Of a stretch of 64,000 nucleotides of DNA, positions 24,292-33,731 are shown one piece after another. Source of the DNA: a virus; IMG/VR virus record IMGVR_UViG_3300044213_000170, positions 62,001 to 126,000 of that record; one strand, 5' to 3'. Position 1 is the stretch's first letter, and each line of letters opens with the position of its first letter. The position numbers were made by a program, and so were the translations under genes. A model generated the notes under the pieces. The model ran no database searches, was not told the origin of the DNA, and saw nothing but the letters and a program-made list of their open reading frames with translations.

Positions 24292-25779
24292 TCAATATAC
24301 TATCATAAACCCTGGTAAATTATTACCGGGCATATGACTAGGGGCGTGATATTGGAATTTAAACTTTAAATCGGTGAACGGTTTCGCTGATGCAACTACT
24401 CCCCCCTCATCAGTGATATCCAATCTCCCCAAATATGCAGAACTTTGATTGACTACATTGGTCATCATTTTTGCATATTCTTCTGCATCAGGTCCTTTGG
24501 TCACTGCATTTAACGTGCCAACACCCAATGCATAAGTTAATATGTCTGTTGCAGCTTTAACTGGATTAGCTTTGAAACTAGGATATCCTGCTTCTTTTTC
24601 GGCGGCCTTGTCTTTTTTCATACCCATATAGAACTGACCGTCGGCAGGTAATCCTACAGGTCTTCCCCAAGGACCAGCAACCATTATTGGATAGATTGCC
24701 TTTAAGAAATCTCCGTAGTCTGTTGCACTATTGCCTTTTACTAAGGATTTCACTAAATTTTGAAGTGACGTCCAGTTATCAAATTCTCCGCCAAGGATCT
24801 CTACGGCTTTTTTATATTCAGGAATCTTAACAAAATTTGCAGCTTTTACCAACTTATCGACGTTCTTGCCGCCGGCATTAGGATGATATGCTTTAAATAA
24901 AGCAAATAGCTTTTCTTGTGTACTATCTTTCTTAATGGTTTTTTCAAAGTTATCCATTAAATCACTAATACTTCTGAAGCTAGTGCCACTACCTGTTAAA
25001 CTTTTAACACTAAACTTTGTAGAACCAACAATTACATCAACTAAAGGAAAATTGCCCTCGGCCGGAAATTCAATTGATTGATTGCCTTTAGCAAACATTA
25101 TAGGTGCTAATATTTCTCCAAAGTCTACACTCAATTGATTTCTTGCTCTATCAGTCAAATGTCGATTTACTTCCGGATCTAATGTAGTGTTGCCGCCACT
25201 GGCTGCTACATTAACTAAACCCAATAATATTTGCATTAATTCGGGACGAGTTTTTGTTTTTGCTAAGACTGCTTGTTGCGTAGCAGATATTAATTCGTCT
25301 TTTGTATATATTTTACCGGCTAACCCTAATGTTGTAGGTGTAAACTCTTTAATGCTTACACTAACGCCAGTCTCATCTGTCTTTGCACCAGAGCTAGCAA
25401 CAACCAGTGTATAAATTACTGTATTAACTACATTGTCCGCAGTATCATTGCCTTGTGGAGGTTTATTTGCTGATATAGGAGTGGCGCTTGTTTCGAAACT
25501 TAGAATATTGTTTCTATATTTGCCGCTGATTGCAGCCTGTTCAGGTTCTATTGGCAGGGAATCTAATCCATGCGATTGAAAATATTGCTTAATCGCTTGT
25601 TTCTCTGCTCCGAATATACGAATATAAAATACAGGGCTAATATTTTTTTTCTCCACTGCAAATCTGTAGTCAGGCAGTTGTTCTTGCAAATTTTTTGCAA
25701 GAGCCTGTGTTTCTGCGCGGGTCGCATATCGCGCCGCTACATCTAATTCTTCAGATATTGTTATTTCGTTAAATCTCAT
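24292..25779 (-). CDS. possible PD-(D/E)XK-fold nuclease with capsid-targeting-like N-terminus, 495 aa
   Basis: Not assigned to a known family. The N-terminus MRFNEITISEELDVAARYA resembles T4-type capsid-targeting peptides with a potential prohead-protease site (ISE/E). Around residues 217-255 a pattern fits PD-(D/E)XK nucleases: Glu in SVDFGEILAPI, Asp in FPLVDVIVGS and FSVKSLTGSG (xVK). A compact N-terminal domain (VEKKNISPVFYIRIF) precedes. The methylase gene directly downstream raises a restriction-modification-like pairing, but an internal virion protein is equally possible. Confidence 0.45.
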   Translation of the reverse strand: MRFNEITISEELDVAARYATRAETQALAKNLQEQLPDYRFAVEKKNISPVFYIRIFGAEKQAIKQYFQSHGLDSLPIEPEQAAISGKYRNNILSFETSATPISANKPPQGNDTADNVVNTVIYTLVVASSGAKTDETGVSVSIKEFTPTTLGLAGKIYTKDELISATQQAVLAKTKTRPELMQILLGLVNVAASGGNTTLDPEVNRHLTDRARNQLSVDFGEILAPIMFAKGNQSIEFPAEGNFPLVDVIVGSTKFSVKSLTGSGTSFRSISDLMDNFEKTIKKDSTQEKLFALFKAYHPNAGGKNVDKLVKAANFVKIPEYKKAVEILGGEFDNWTSLQNLVKSLVKGNSATDYGDFLKAIYPIMVAGPWGRPVGLPADGQFYMGMKKDKAAEKEAGYPSFKANPVKAATDILTYALGVGTLNAVTKGPDAEEYAKMMTNVVNQSSAYLGRLDITDEGGVVASAKPFTDLKFKFQYHAPSHMPGNNLPGFMIVY

Positions 25780-25872
25780 AATGAATGTCAGTTTAGTTTA
25801 TTTATTAAAAAACGTCAAGTTTGAAAATCTATTTCCCATATCAGTAGAAACCATAGGTTTTGTGCAATGCAA

Positions 25873-25880
25873 CATAAATA
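25873..25880 (+). promoter_or_regulatory. late-promoter-like element
   Basis: CATAAATA, one mismatch from the T4 late consensus TATAAATA, 32 bases before the ATG of the plus-strand gene at 25913. Confidence 0.4.
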
Positions 25881-25912
25881 TATTAGTAGAAACACTGATA
25901 TAGGATAAGCAC

Positions 25913-26086
25913 ATGACAAAAATTATTAAAAAAATTAAAATGATTATTTCAAAAAGTCAGTCTCTTCAGTCTGACCTAGAACTTTATATTTCTAAACGTC
26001 GGCCAACTAACCAAGTAGATGTAGAACGTGCAATTACTGACTTTTATCGCCAAGCAGCAAGAGGCGGATATAATGTATTTCGTTGA
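25913..26086 (+). CDS. small hypothetical protein, 57 aa
   Basis: MTKIIKKIKMIISKSQSLQS, then DLELYISKRRPTNQVDVERA and a C-terminal GGYNVF. The pattern of an acidic/basic helix followed by DVERAI and a Gly-rich end recalls small host-like proteins of the DUF3563 type, but I cannot confirm this. Plus strand, against the local trend, with a late-type promoter in front. Confidence 0.55.
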   Translation: MTKIIKKIKMIISKSQSLQSDLELYISKRRPTNQVDVERAITDFYRQAARGGYNVFR

Positions 26087-26148
26087 AATCTAATGGCATT
26101 TTATTTTTCTATCTTGGAAGATTAATCAGAAAAACAAGGACTATAACC

Positions 26149-26250
26149 ATGAAAAATATTAAAGAATTCATTAATGAACTCGTTTATTTTGTACAGCTTT
26201 TTAAAAATAATTGGAAGCTAAAATTTACTGATATTTTACGGAACGAGTAA
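26149..26250 (+). CDS. very small hypothetical protein, 33 aa
   Basis: ATG at 26149 with an AAGGA ribosome-binding site; MKNIKEFINELVYFVQLFKN then NWKLKFTDILRNE. Amphipathic, one hydrophobic patch. Followed at once by a terminator, so probably the second gene of a small plus-strand transcript. Confidence 0.5.
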   Translation: MKNIKEFINELVYFVQLFKNNWKLKFTDILRNE

Positions 26251-26260
26251 AGCATTAACA

Positions 26261-26285
26261 AAAAGGGGCAATGCCCCTTTTATTT
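26261..26285. terminator. bidirectional intrinsic terminator
   Basis: Hairpin AAAAGGGGC/GCCCCTTTT with a 3-base loop, A-rich on one side and T-rich on the other. It closes the plus-strand pair of small genes and can also end the minus-strand transcript arriving from 26280. Confidence 0.85.
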
Positions 26286-27032
26286 TCTTTCTATGTCTTC
26301 TTCTATACAACTATCCCCGTATTGTATCTCTACTATTTTACAGGGCCAATCGTATGGGTTAATCAATTGATGCCAATGACCGACGGGTATATATACGCTC
26401 ATGTGTTGTTCTAGTTCTTTTGAGGGCAATGTATAACCATTATTCATCATGCTGTTTAATAGACATTTGCCCTCACTAACTAACCAAAATTCATTACGCT
26501 TAAAGTGTCGTTGCATACTTAGACTGCTGTACGGGTCAATAGTCAATTCCTTTACTTTACATCCATCTACTTCGTGTAATACACGATAGTATCCCCATTG
26601 ACGTTCTGTTTTTGGTGCTTTCCATTCTTGCAATATCCAGCTACTACTATTGGCTTTATTTTCGCCGCCGACGCCGAACATGAAAAGCACACCTTTACAA
26701 ATCATCTCAGGGATATTCAGTGCGGTTCGATCTCCCCCATTTGCAAAAATAATTTCATCGTTAGGATATTGGGTTTGCATTGCCCGAATAAACTCACAAG
26801 CACTGCCGTCGGCATCATCAAAGCCATATGCCGCATCAACTACGTCGATCGAACTAACGATTAGTTGTCGTTCATACAGTGGCATAAAGCTGCGGCCTTT
26901 CTTACGCTCAAGCCACTGATCGCTATTAACGCCTACTATAAGTTTATCACCAAGTGCTTTTGCCGCTTTAAAGTAAGCAATATGTCCGCTGTGTAGCGGA
27001 TCGAATCCGCCTGTTGTAAGTACTATTTTCAT
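26280..27032 (-). CDS. cytidylyltransferase-like nucleotidyltransferase fused to a cupin domain
   Basis: 250 aa. Residues 1-135: nucleotidyltransferase of the RfaE/TagD class with TTGGFDPLHSGHIAYFKAAK (HxGH, residue 6-25), GVNSD and RKKGRSFMPLYER (nucleotide-binding Lys/Arg). Residues 145-250: type II mannose-6-phosphate-isomerase-like cupin (SMQRHFKRNEFWLVSEGKC, PVGHWHQLINP). The fusion could make an activated sugar or polyol such as CDP-glycerol, using the cupin for binding or isomerisation. It lies beside the recombination genes. Confidence 0.8.
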   Translation of the reverse strand: MKIVLTTGGFDPLHSGHIAYFKAAKALGDKLIVGVNSDQWLERKKGRSFMPLYERQLIVSSIDVVDAAYGFDDADGSACEFIRAMQTQYPNDEIIFANGGDRTALNIPEMICKGVLFMFGVGGENKANSSSWILQEWKAPKTERQWGYYRVLHEVDGCKVKELTIDPYSSLSMQRHFKRNEFWLVSEGKCLLNSMMNNGYTLPSKELEQHMSVYIPVGHWHQLINPYDWPCKIVEIQYGDSCIEEDIERK

Positions 27033-27036
27033 AATT

Positions 27037-27489
27037 TTACAGTGTAATATCTTCCATCCCAGCAGTTCTTAGTCTGCTGATGTGACCTAGCATAAAGTTT
27101 TTACTTTCTATGCCTTTCATTAGTCCCAACCATTTATTGCGTACCAGTGCAACTTCATTTATAAGAGTTTCATAATCGATTACTTCATCCTCACCGTCGA
27201 CATACTTTTCAGCATCTCGACTGGTCAATGCTCGATTATAGTTTTCAAGATATTTTTGAAAATGTTTTTTACGAATTTTCTTAAGTTGAATATTCAAATA
27301 ATTCAATACTGCTTCAATTTCTTGCAATTGATTAAACCGATGCTCAGTTATACCAGGAAGATCCGAAATACTTCTTTCTAATCGCCCTCGCACACCACAA
27401 TCGAGTTTAGCTTCCTGTAGTTCATTTTCGTAATAATTAATGAACTCAGGAAGATTACCGATGTCTTGAACTATTTTATGATACCACAT
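27037..27489 (-). CDS. uvsY: UvsY-like recombination mediator
   Basis: 150 aa, all-helical. The segment KIRKKHFQKYLENYNRALTS then DAEKYVDGEDEVIDYETLIN has the layout of UvsY from T4-like marine phages (basic helix, sugar-like YxxG/DxExY signature, then a conserved helix ending in NFMLGHISRLRTAGM). UvsY loads UvsX on gp32-coated single-stranded DNA. Its position directly behind the uvsX gene supports this. Confidence 0.65.
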   Translation of the reverse strand: MWYHKIVQDIGNLPEFINYYENELQEAKLDCGVRGRLERSISDLPGITEHRFNQLQEIEAVLNYLNIQLKKIRKKHFQKYLENYNRALTSRDAEKYVDGEDEVIDYETLINEVALVRNKWLGLMKGIESKNFMLGHISRLRTAGMEDITL

Positions 27490-27725
27490 TAGTCTTCGTA
27501 GTCGTAATTTTCATCATCAGCATCGTCGTCGAAATTACCAGCATATTCGTCATAACTACGTTTAGTATATGTATCGATTGATGCAAACTCTTTTAACGAG
27601 TTGTCATCTAGCATATCAACTAACATACTCATGATAGTATCACTGGCTTCTTGCCGATCTTTTGCAGGAATATATTGTTTAAGGGTAGAATATACTTCGC
27701 CCAATACATCAACTTCTATAGTCAT
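27489..27725 (-). CDS. hypothetical acidic protein, 78 aa
   Basis: Short helical N-terminal part (KDRQEASDTIMSMLVDMLDD) and a very acidic tail (DDDADDENYDYED). It overlaps the ends of both uvsX and uvsY by 1-4 bases, so it is co-translated with the recombination proteins and may help them. Family not recognised. Confidence 0.6.
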   Translation of the reverse strand: MTIEVDVLGEVYSTLKQYIPAKDRQEASDTIMSMLVDMLDDNSLKEFASIDTYTKRSYDEYAGNFDDDADDENYDYED

Positions 27726-28795
27726 TGTTCTTCCTCTTGGGGTTCTTCGGCAGTCACGGTCGATTGTCGATGGGGATTTTTGCTGAAATCTTCCATAACC
27801 TGATCCAATGTGCCATCTTCATTTCGTTCCCATGCTTTTCGGAATTGTTTGATAATGGTACCGTCTGCTAATGTATATTTAAGACTATTGCCTTCTTTCT
27901 GCAATAAACCTTTAGATTCGATCATATCAACTAATCCGCTGTAGGGGTTCATTCCGGTTTCATAAGGGATTTTAATTTGGACTGATTCAAAAGGTTTCGC
28001 ATATCGTGTTTTCATAATCTTACAAGCGGCACGAATACCTTTAACTTCGCTGACTTTGTTGCCATCTTCATCCTCTTTGAGTTTAAGTTTACGCATTGCA
28101 ACAACGATAGAGCTTGCATAGATAAAGCCCTGACCACCTGAAATCTTGTCATCAGGATCAAACATATCCTGTGATGCGTAGGTGTGGTTAGTTGCAACGA
28201 GTCCGATATTCAAATCACCGATCATATTCACACAGTTACGAACAAGAGCAGTCAGTGCCTTTGGCTTACGTCCCATGTCACCCTTCATATCACCGGCTTC
28301 GAACTGATTAACGTCTGTTGGTGTCAACATCATACCCAATGAGTCAAGTACAAACATAACCTTTGGGCGACTATCTTCTGGCAGTGCCTTATACTCTTTA
28401 ACAAAGTCACTGATCAACTTAGCAACGTCGTCAATCATCGCTACGTTAAGTTTAAGAAGTTTATCTTCGGAAGTATCTACTCCCAAAGCATGTAACCAGG
28501 CCTCGTCTAATGCATTTTCTGTATCGACGAGAATAACATAAATTCCCTGTTCTTGTGCATTCTTGACTAAGTTTCCACTACAGATAAATGATTTACCTGC
28601 GCCCGATTCACCCGCAAATACTGTTACTTTACCTAACGGTACTCCTTTATTAAAATCGCCGCTGATAAGATAGTTTAGTGCATAATTATTTGTAGAGATC
28701 CAAGTGTCTGGATCGCGGAATCCGATACTGATTCCATCGATGCTTTTTGTAATATTTTTTCTAAATTTACTTACATCAAAAGGTTTAGTTGCCAT
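27722..28795 (-). CDS. uvsX: UvsX RecA-like recombinase
   Basis: 357 aa. Walker A is FAGESGAGKSF (about residue 61); Walker B-like hydrophobic strand in VMFVLDSLGMM (about 147); the DTENAL motif follows Walker A as in RecA/UvsX. The C-terminal tail is acidic. Forms filaments on single-stranded DNA for strand exchange in recombination-dependent replication. SD AAGGAAA lies upstream. Length agrees with T4 UvsX (about 390) minus a short region. Confidence 0.92.
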   Translation of the reverse strand: MATKPFDVSKFRKNITKSIDGISIGFRDPDTWISTNNYALNYLISGDFNKGVPLGKVTVFAGESGAGKSFICSGNLVKNAQEQGIYVILVDTENALDEAWLHALGVDTSEDKLLKLNVAMIDDVAKLISDFVKEYKALPEDSRPKVMFVLDSLGMMLTPTDVNQFEAGDMKGDMGRKPKALTALVRNCVNMIGDLNIGLVATNHTYASQDMFDPDDKISGGQGFIYASSIVVAMRKLKLKEDEDGNKVSEVKGIRAACKIMKTRYAKPFESVQIKIPYETGMNPYSGLVDMIESKGLLQKEGNSLKYTLADGTIIKQFRKAWERNEDGTLDQVMEDFSKNPHRQSTVTAEEPQEEEQ

Positions 28796-28945
28796 GATTA
28801 GTTTCCTTAGTTAATTTTTAATATGTAGAGACAAATAGTTGTCTGTATTCCTATATAGCATTTTACGATATTCAAACAATTTAGTCGATAATCCCCGGAA
28901 TTTTCGAAAACTAATTGCAATTTCATGTTACATTTACAATAGAAA

Positions 28946-28968
28946 TGTAGGGGACCGTCTCCCCTACA
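28946..28968 (-). terminator. probable intrinsic terminator after gene 32
   Basis: Stem TGTAGGGGA/TCCCCTACA followed on the minus strand by a U-rich stretch (ATTTCTATTG). Lies 22 bases downstream of the gp32 stop. Confidence 0.6.
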
Positions 28969-28990
28969 AGACACAAGCTAACAATAATAA

Positions 28991-29998
28991 TTATTGTTTC
29001 TGACGGTTACGAATTTGTGCTAAGATGTCCATGGCATTTTTACTGCCGCTGGCTGCAGGGGCAGTTACTGCCGGTGCAGAATCTTCTGTATCAAACGGAG
29101 GATTTTCTTCTACTGCTGCTGTAGGTAGTGGAGGTGTGGATTTAGTTACTACAGGAGTCGATGCTGGAGCCGCACCTGCATCACCACGCATATTATTCAA
29201 CTCGGTATTCATCATACCTGAAGGTTTGTAGTATGCACCCCAACGTTCCATATCGTATGGCTCACCATCTACAGATGCTTCGAACATCTCTTTGATGATC
29301 TTCAATTCGACTTCACTTGGTTTCTTAGGCAAAAAGTCTGCCAAGTTATACAAACCAAATCGCTCAATGGCTTGAAGTTCATCAGTAGTCAATGCATTTT
29401 CGCGACGTGCCCAAGTACTAGTACTATAGTCGGCGTATCCACCTTTCGAAGTTTTCTTGATGTTGAAATCAAGTCCTGCTTCGTAATCAGTTGGCATATT
29501 TTCTAACTCTGGATCCATCAATGCATTTTTAACCAAGTTAAAAATCTGTGGACTAATAACAAAACGACGAATTGGATTCTCTGGGGTTTTGTCGTCACTT
29601 AGCGGGTTCTCACGAACGAAGCCTTGGAACAAGTAGCTTTTCTTTTTCCAATATTTACGACCCATTTCCTCGAGTGCAGGATCTTTAAACCAAGTACGCA
29701 CTTCTGCCAGAACGGGACAAGATTCTTGCCACATTTCAACGCATGGTACTTGTACAAAAGTTGGTTTACTATCCGGTTGACCTTTGATGCCAGCGAATGG
29801 CAATTTGATCATTAATCGCTCGACCCAGAAAAAACTATTTTTATCATTTGCGTCAGGGAGGAAACGTACACGAGCGGTAGTTCCTTCTGCGATATTCCAA
29901 TGGGCGTAAATGCCATTGTCACCGCCTTGAGATCCTTGTGGACCTTTGTTTTCTTGTGCTGCCAATTTGGCGCGAATTTCTGCTAAAGATGTGGCCAT
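28991..29998 (-). CDS. 32: gp32-type single-stranded DNA-binding protein
   Basis: 335 aa. The N-terminus (SLAEIRAKLAAQ) forms the cooperative self-interaction arm; the core has GTTARVRFLPDANDKNSFFW, the Cys- and His-containing zinc region around CVEMWQESCPV, and LFQGFVRENPL. The C-terminal 75 residues are Ala/Pro/Glu-rich and flexible, ending in MDILAQIRNRQKQ, as expected for the partner-binding tail. Strong SD AAGGAGA. Works with UvsX and UvsY. Confidence 0.92.
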   Translation of the reverse strand: MATSLAEIRAKLAAQENKGPQGSQGGDNGIYAHWNIAEGTTARVRFLPDANDKNSFFWVERLMIKLPFAGIKGQPDSKPTFVQVPCVEMWQESCPVLAEVRTWFKDPALEEMGRKYWKKKSYLFQGFVRENPLSDDKTPENPIRRFVISPQIFNLVKNALMDPELENMPTDYEAGLDFNIKKTSKGGYADYSTSTWARRENALTTDELQAIERFGLYNLADFLPKKPSEVELKIIKEMFEASVDGEPYDMERWGAYYKPSGMMNTELNNMRGDAGAAPASTPVVTKSTPPLPTAAVEENPPFDTEDSAPAVTAPAASGSKNAMDILAQIRNRQKQ

Positions 29999-30153
29999 AA
30001 TATTTCTCCTTAAAAAATGCCATAATGTTTTGTGCCTAGATATAAACTTGCACCGTGCAAGTATATAACAATAATATTTAGCCTGTCAAGACAAAAAGTA
30101 AATTTTTCTTCCGGCACAGATTTAGTATAGCTGTGCTTTCGGTTAAAATCAAA

Positions 30154-31536
30154 TTATTTGGTTAAACCTGCCAAACGTTTAAGTATGCTGAATGATTCTT
30201 CGCTTTCGTGCACTGCTGCACTCATTCTGCTCAAATCCCTATCGTTGGTGCTGGCGCCGTAATTGCTTCTGGGATCCTGGACTGTCATTTTAGGAATTTC
30301 CATTTGAGCAGATAATATTACATTTTCTGCACGATCCACTTCTTCTTTACTCTCGAAATAATATACACCATCTTCAACTCGATATTCGAATCCCCATTCA
30401 TCCAATAGTTCATTTAATTTTTCATCAACGGTATCATCTGTTTCAAATTCAGGATGTTGTGTTGTATAGGGTTCAGGATTGTCTATTTTACTCAATGGGC
30501 TACTATTTTCTTCGAGGCTGTTGGCCCAAGCTTCGAATTCTTCGCCTACTTTGTCGCTATGTGATTTGTATGCGCGATGCACGATAGGCAATGCATCCAA
30601 TAACCGATCATCAAATACACGTTTGACAAATCGTTCTTTTAATGCATCCATATCAAATTCTTCTTCATCTAATACTTCAGGGGTCCACAATGCACGATAT
30701 TGTTCATATCCTCGTTGACCTCTGACTGTAAATAAATCTCTATGTAGTTTACCATAATGATCTATTGCAGCTTCAACCATCACTTGAGTTTCTACATCGT
30801 CAAATTTGCGACCTCGCATATTGCGTACAAAATGCTTTAGCGAATTCATTTCACTAATCAATTTGCTAATATGTTTGCCGAACTCGTCATGAATGGCGCC
30901 ACCGTTTTTAACGTGACGGGCATATGCGCGGGCCCCATTGACTGTGGTGCCTTCGGGTAGTCTAAAACGTTCTCCAAGGGAATTCTCGACGTAGAAACAT
31001 TCGATATTACGACTTCTTGCGCCGGGCTTTGTTTCGTCCACAATGGGTTTGCTATGTCTTGCTATGATTCGAACGTTTTCTAATTTTTGATAACTGCTGC
31101 GACTAGTACCATAAAATTTGTTTTCATTTAAGTTTACATCGTCTGAAGAGACAACCTCTGCATCTTTATTGGCGTGCTTTAAGTCACGCAAATTTAGCCC
31201 GCTTTTTGCAATATCTCTGATATCAAAACTATCAAAACTGTTTTGCATCGAGAAACGGCGTAGACCACGTAAAAACTGGTACCAATTGTTTTTAACTTCT
31301 TCGGGCATTTCTGCGTCGATTTCTTTGTCAAAATAAACTTTTAAAGTTTGATTGTCGACCATGCTAATGGTTATGTTTCCGTAATTTTTCCCGTTATCCA
31401 CATAGTCGAAGTTAAAGAATCTTGCCTTTGTAGGATCTACAGTACTTTTGGCATTTTCGTCGCCGATGTTGATATTCGAAAATCTATTGCGAATTTTATC
31501 AAATAAGTTTTCGGCCGTTTTTTCAATTGCTATCAT
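30154..31536 (-). CDS. virion-associated hypothetical protein with C-terminal LAG motif, 460 aa
   Basis: Mostly alpha/beta with basic patches (NMRGRKFDDVETQVMVEAAI); no known catalytic motif. The last residues EESFSILKRLAGLTK carry the LxxLAG motif also seen in proteins at 33724 and 34744. A perfect late promoter TATAAATA precedes the ATG, so it is a late gene; located next to the large terminase. Probably packaged or assembly-related; function unknown. Confidence 0.55.
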   Translation of the reverse strand: MIAIEKTAENLFDKIRNRFSNINIGDENAKSTVDPTKARFFNFDYVDNGKNYGNITISMVDNQTLKVYFDKEIDAEMPEEVKNNWYQFLRGLRRFSMQNSFDSFDIRDIAKSGLNLRDLKHANKDAEVVSSDDVNLNENKFYGTSRSSYQKLENVRIIARHSKPIVDETKPGARSRNIECFYVENSLGERFRLPEGTTVNGARAYARHVKNGGAIHDEFGKHISKLISEMNSLKHFVRNMRGRKFDDVETQVMVEAAIDHYGKLHRDLFTVRGQRGYEQYRALWTPEVLDEEEFDMDALKERFVKRVFDDRLLDALPIVHRAYKSHSDKVGEEFEAWANSLEENSSPLSKIDNPEPYTTQHPEFETDDTVDEKLNELLDEWGFEYRVEDGVYYFESKEEVDRAENVILSAQMEIPKMTVQDPRSNYGASTNDRDLSRMSAAVHESEESFSILKRLAGLTK

Positions 31537-31543
31537 AGTATAG

Positions 31544-31551
31544 TATTTATA
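31544..31551 (-). promoter_or_regulatory. T4-type late promoter (perfect TATAAATA)
   Basis: TATAAATA on the minus strand, ending 8 bases before the ATG at 31536. If transcription starts at the usual short distance downstream, the mRNA has almost no leader. Confidence 0.7.
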
Positions 31552-31578
31552 AATTTATGCAAATCCATATGCTGCAAA

Positions 31579-33141
31579 TTAAAGCATAATAAATGGCATA
31601 GGGGTTAACAATTCTGATTCGTCTTTTAACTTTTCATCTACATTAGGATCAAAATCACGAATTACGCCGGCCATTCTGACTGCTAATAGCATACTCATGA
31701 CTAGGTCGTCTGTTTCACCGATCTTTGCTGCAAAACTGCTGCCTGCTGCAACAAACGTTTTTAACTCGCTGATCAGTGGTTTGCTGGCTAAATGTAATTT
31801 TTTAGTTTCTATTAGATTCTTAAGTTTGCTGCACGCACTGATTTTTGTTTTATGCGTAGTATTAAATCCTTTTCGATATCTGCGTGTTGCACCAGGTCTC
31901 CCCGGTTCGCTTAAAAAGATACCTTTAATGTTTTCTTCTCCGTATTCGTCAATGGCTATTAAAGCTGCTTCGCCCAATGTATTATTCTCTACACTATAAT
32001 ATACATCCGTTTCTGACCCAGTTTCATCTGAAATATATTTCACAATCTCTGCAAGTATTTTTATTTGTTGTTGTACAGGAGTCTTATTATGTTGCCATTC
32101 TCCTATTTGCAACATTGATGGCATTTCTAATATTTGTATGGCCGACGGATCTCCCCCTGTACCTAAACTCGGGTCAAGTGCTACACAATATAAATGATTT
32201 TTAGATGGTTTTTTATACCAACGCACTTGTCCTTGTTTTAACACTGGATCTATACCGGCCATTTCTGTTAAGAATAAAGGATTGATCAACGTTTCATCAT
32301 AAATGATGAACTCACATTCAATCTCTCGACGGAATCGTTCTTCTCCTAATTGAGATTTCATGCTCGCAGCCCACGCAGTGTCCCTGTCAGGATGTTCTTG
32401 CCATTTACTTCTGTATGCTTTAAATCCATTGACTCCCACTTCAGTTTCATTGCCAAACTCATCTTGCGTTTTATTTGCCTGTCTCCATATTTGTGCAAAT
32501 TGATCTTCGTCGCTGTTAGGAGTAGAAGTAATGATACATTTACCGCCTGTTGCCAATGTAGGGCTAATAGAAGTCCAAAATTCAGATGCTATTGTTGGTC
32601 GCACGAATGCAAACTCGTCACAGTATAATAGTGATATCGACATACCACGACCTGTGTTTTCTGTTGTTGTAGCACTTACTATACGTGACCCGTTGTCGAA
32701 ATCTACACTGCCTTTATTATAACTAGTAACACCTGCTCTTATAAAGTCAGGCACTGCTTCATATGCATATCGAATGCGTTGCATAATTTCTTGCGAACCT
32801 GTATATTTGTGTGCAGCAACCAAAATTGTACTGTCCGCCACAAACATTGCATACCATAACAAATACCCCGCGGCGGTAGTAGATTTACCCGTTTGGCGCG
32901 GCATTAAACTAATAGAATATCTATTTTTATGATATGTTTCGATTAGTCTGGTTTGATACGCATACGGCACATATTTCATCCGGCCACGAGTCGGGTGCTG
33001 TATGTAAAAATAATTATTTAGGAAATAATCGGGCCCAGTGTCAGGATCTGCACATTTTGCAAATTCAATTACCTGCGCTTCGGTAAAACTTTCAATTTGA
33101 TTCGGTTTTTTGATTAGGACCGATTCGAGTGGTTTTGCCAT
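31579..33141 (-). CDS. 17: large terminase subunit gp17 (packaging ATPase-nuclease)
   Basis: 520 aa from ATG 33141 (MAKPLESVLIKKPNQIESFT); an upstream in-frame start lacks support. ATPase motifs: Walker A-like SLMPRQTGKSTTAAGYLLW (about 75), Walker B LLYCDEFAFV (about 170) and motif III CIITSTPNSDEDQF (about 205). RNase-H-like nuclease: VALDPSLGTGGDPSAI (about 312, first Asp), YYSVENNTLGEAAL (Glu) and ETDDLVMSMLLA (last Asp). It pumps DNA into proheads and cuts headful lengths. A late-promoter-like CATAAATA lies 32 bases upstream. Confidence 0.95.
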   Translation of the reverse strand: MAKPLESVLIKKPNQIESFTEAQVIEFAKCADPDTGPDYFLNNYFYIQHPTRGRMKYVPYAYQTRLIETYHKNRYSISLMPRQTGKSTTAAGYLLWYAMFVADSTILVAAHKYTGSQEIMQRIRYAYEAVPDFIRAGVTSYNKGSVDFDNGSRIVSATTTENTGRGMSISLLYCDEFAFVRPTIASEFWTSISPTLATGGKCIITSTPNSDEDQFAQIWRQANKTQDEFGNETEVGVNGFKAYRSKWQEHPDRDTAWAASMKSQLGEERFRREIECEFIIYDETLINPLFLTEMAGIDPVLKQGQVRWYKKPSKNHLYCVALDPSLGTGGDPSAIQILEMPSMLQIGEWQHNKTPVQQQIKILAEIVKYISDETGSETDVYYSVENNTLGEAALIAIDEYGEENIKGIFLSEPGRPGATRRYRKGFNTTHKTKISACSKLKNLIETKKLHLASKPLISELKTFVAAGSSFAAKIGETDDLVMSMLLAVRMAGVIRDFDPNVDEKLKDESELLTPMPFIML

Positions 33142-33172
33142 TGTTTTAAATTCCAGTTTCGTGTATAATAAA

Positions 33173-33180
33173 TATTTATG
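33173..33180 (-). promoter_or_regulatory. late-promoter-like element before gene 17
   Basis: CATAAATA on the minus strand, one mismatch to the T4 late consensus, 32 bases before the gp17 ATG, leaving a normal leader. Confidence 0.55.
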
Positions 33181-33206
33181 TAAACCAATCACAGTGAGAT
33201 TTCAAA

Positions 33207-33731
33207 ATTTCTGACGTACTTTTATTAAATAGCGACTTTAATCCTATTAGCATTCTGCCATTAAGTGTTATTAGTTGGCAGCACGCTATCAAATTGCATT
33301 TCTTGGATCGTATTACCATCTTAGAGGAATACGACAATTGGGAAATACGTAGTGAATATTTAACTATGAAAGTCCCAGCAGTGGCGGTAACCAAGGAATA
33401 CTTTAAATATAAAAAATCTGCTAAGTTCAGTAGAGCCAATCTTTTCTTACGAGATCTATACCAATGTCAGTATTGCGGAGATACTTTTGATCCAAAAGAT
33501 CTAACGCTAGACCACGTAAAGCCCAGAAGTCGGGGAGGTCTAACTAATTGGGAAAATTCTGTTACTGCTTGTAAATCTTGTAATTGGAAAAAAGGCGATA
33601 AAGATATAAAGCCATTGCGAGCACCATTCAAGCCCGAACTATTTCATTTAATTAACAAATGGAAACAACGGCCAATTACTGTGCGGCATCCAAGTTGGTA
33701 TGCTTATTTGGGGATAGAGCCGTTTAAATAG
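33207..33731 (+). CDS. HNH endonuclease (free-standing, plus strand)
   Basis: HNH domain: CQYCGDTFDPKDLTLDHVKP (zinc pair and DH), SRGGLTNWENSV (Asn) and ACKSCNWKKG (second zinc pair). The N-terminal part NPISILPLSVISWQHAI then FLDRITILEEYDNWEIRS is the usual first half of this phage HNH family. The frame is open from 33198, but no ATG, GTG or TTG fits before 33294; I set the start at an ATT (33207). A TTG at 33294 would remove conserved residues. It abuts the terminase 5' end on the other strand, typical for mobile HNH genes. Confidence 0.8.
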   Translation: MSDVLLLNSDFNPISILPLSVISWQHAIKLHFLDRITILEEYDNWEIRSEYLTMKVPAVAVTKEYFKYKKSAKFSRANLFLRDLYQCQYCGDTFDPKDLTLDHVKPRSRGGLTNWENSVTACKSCNWKKGDKDIKPLRAPFKPELFHLINKWKQRPITVRHPSWYAYLGIEPFK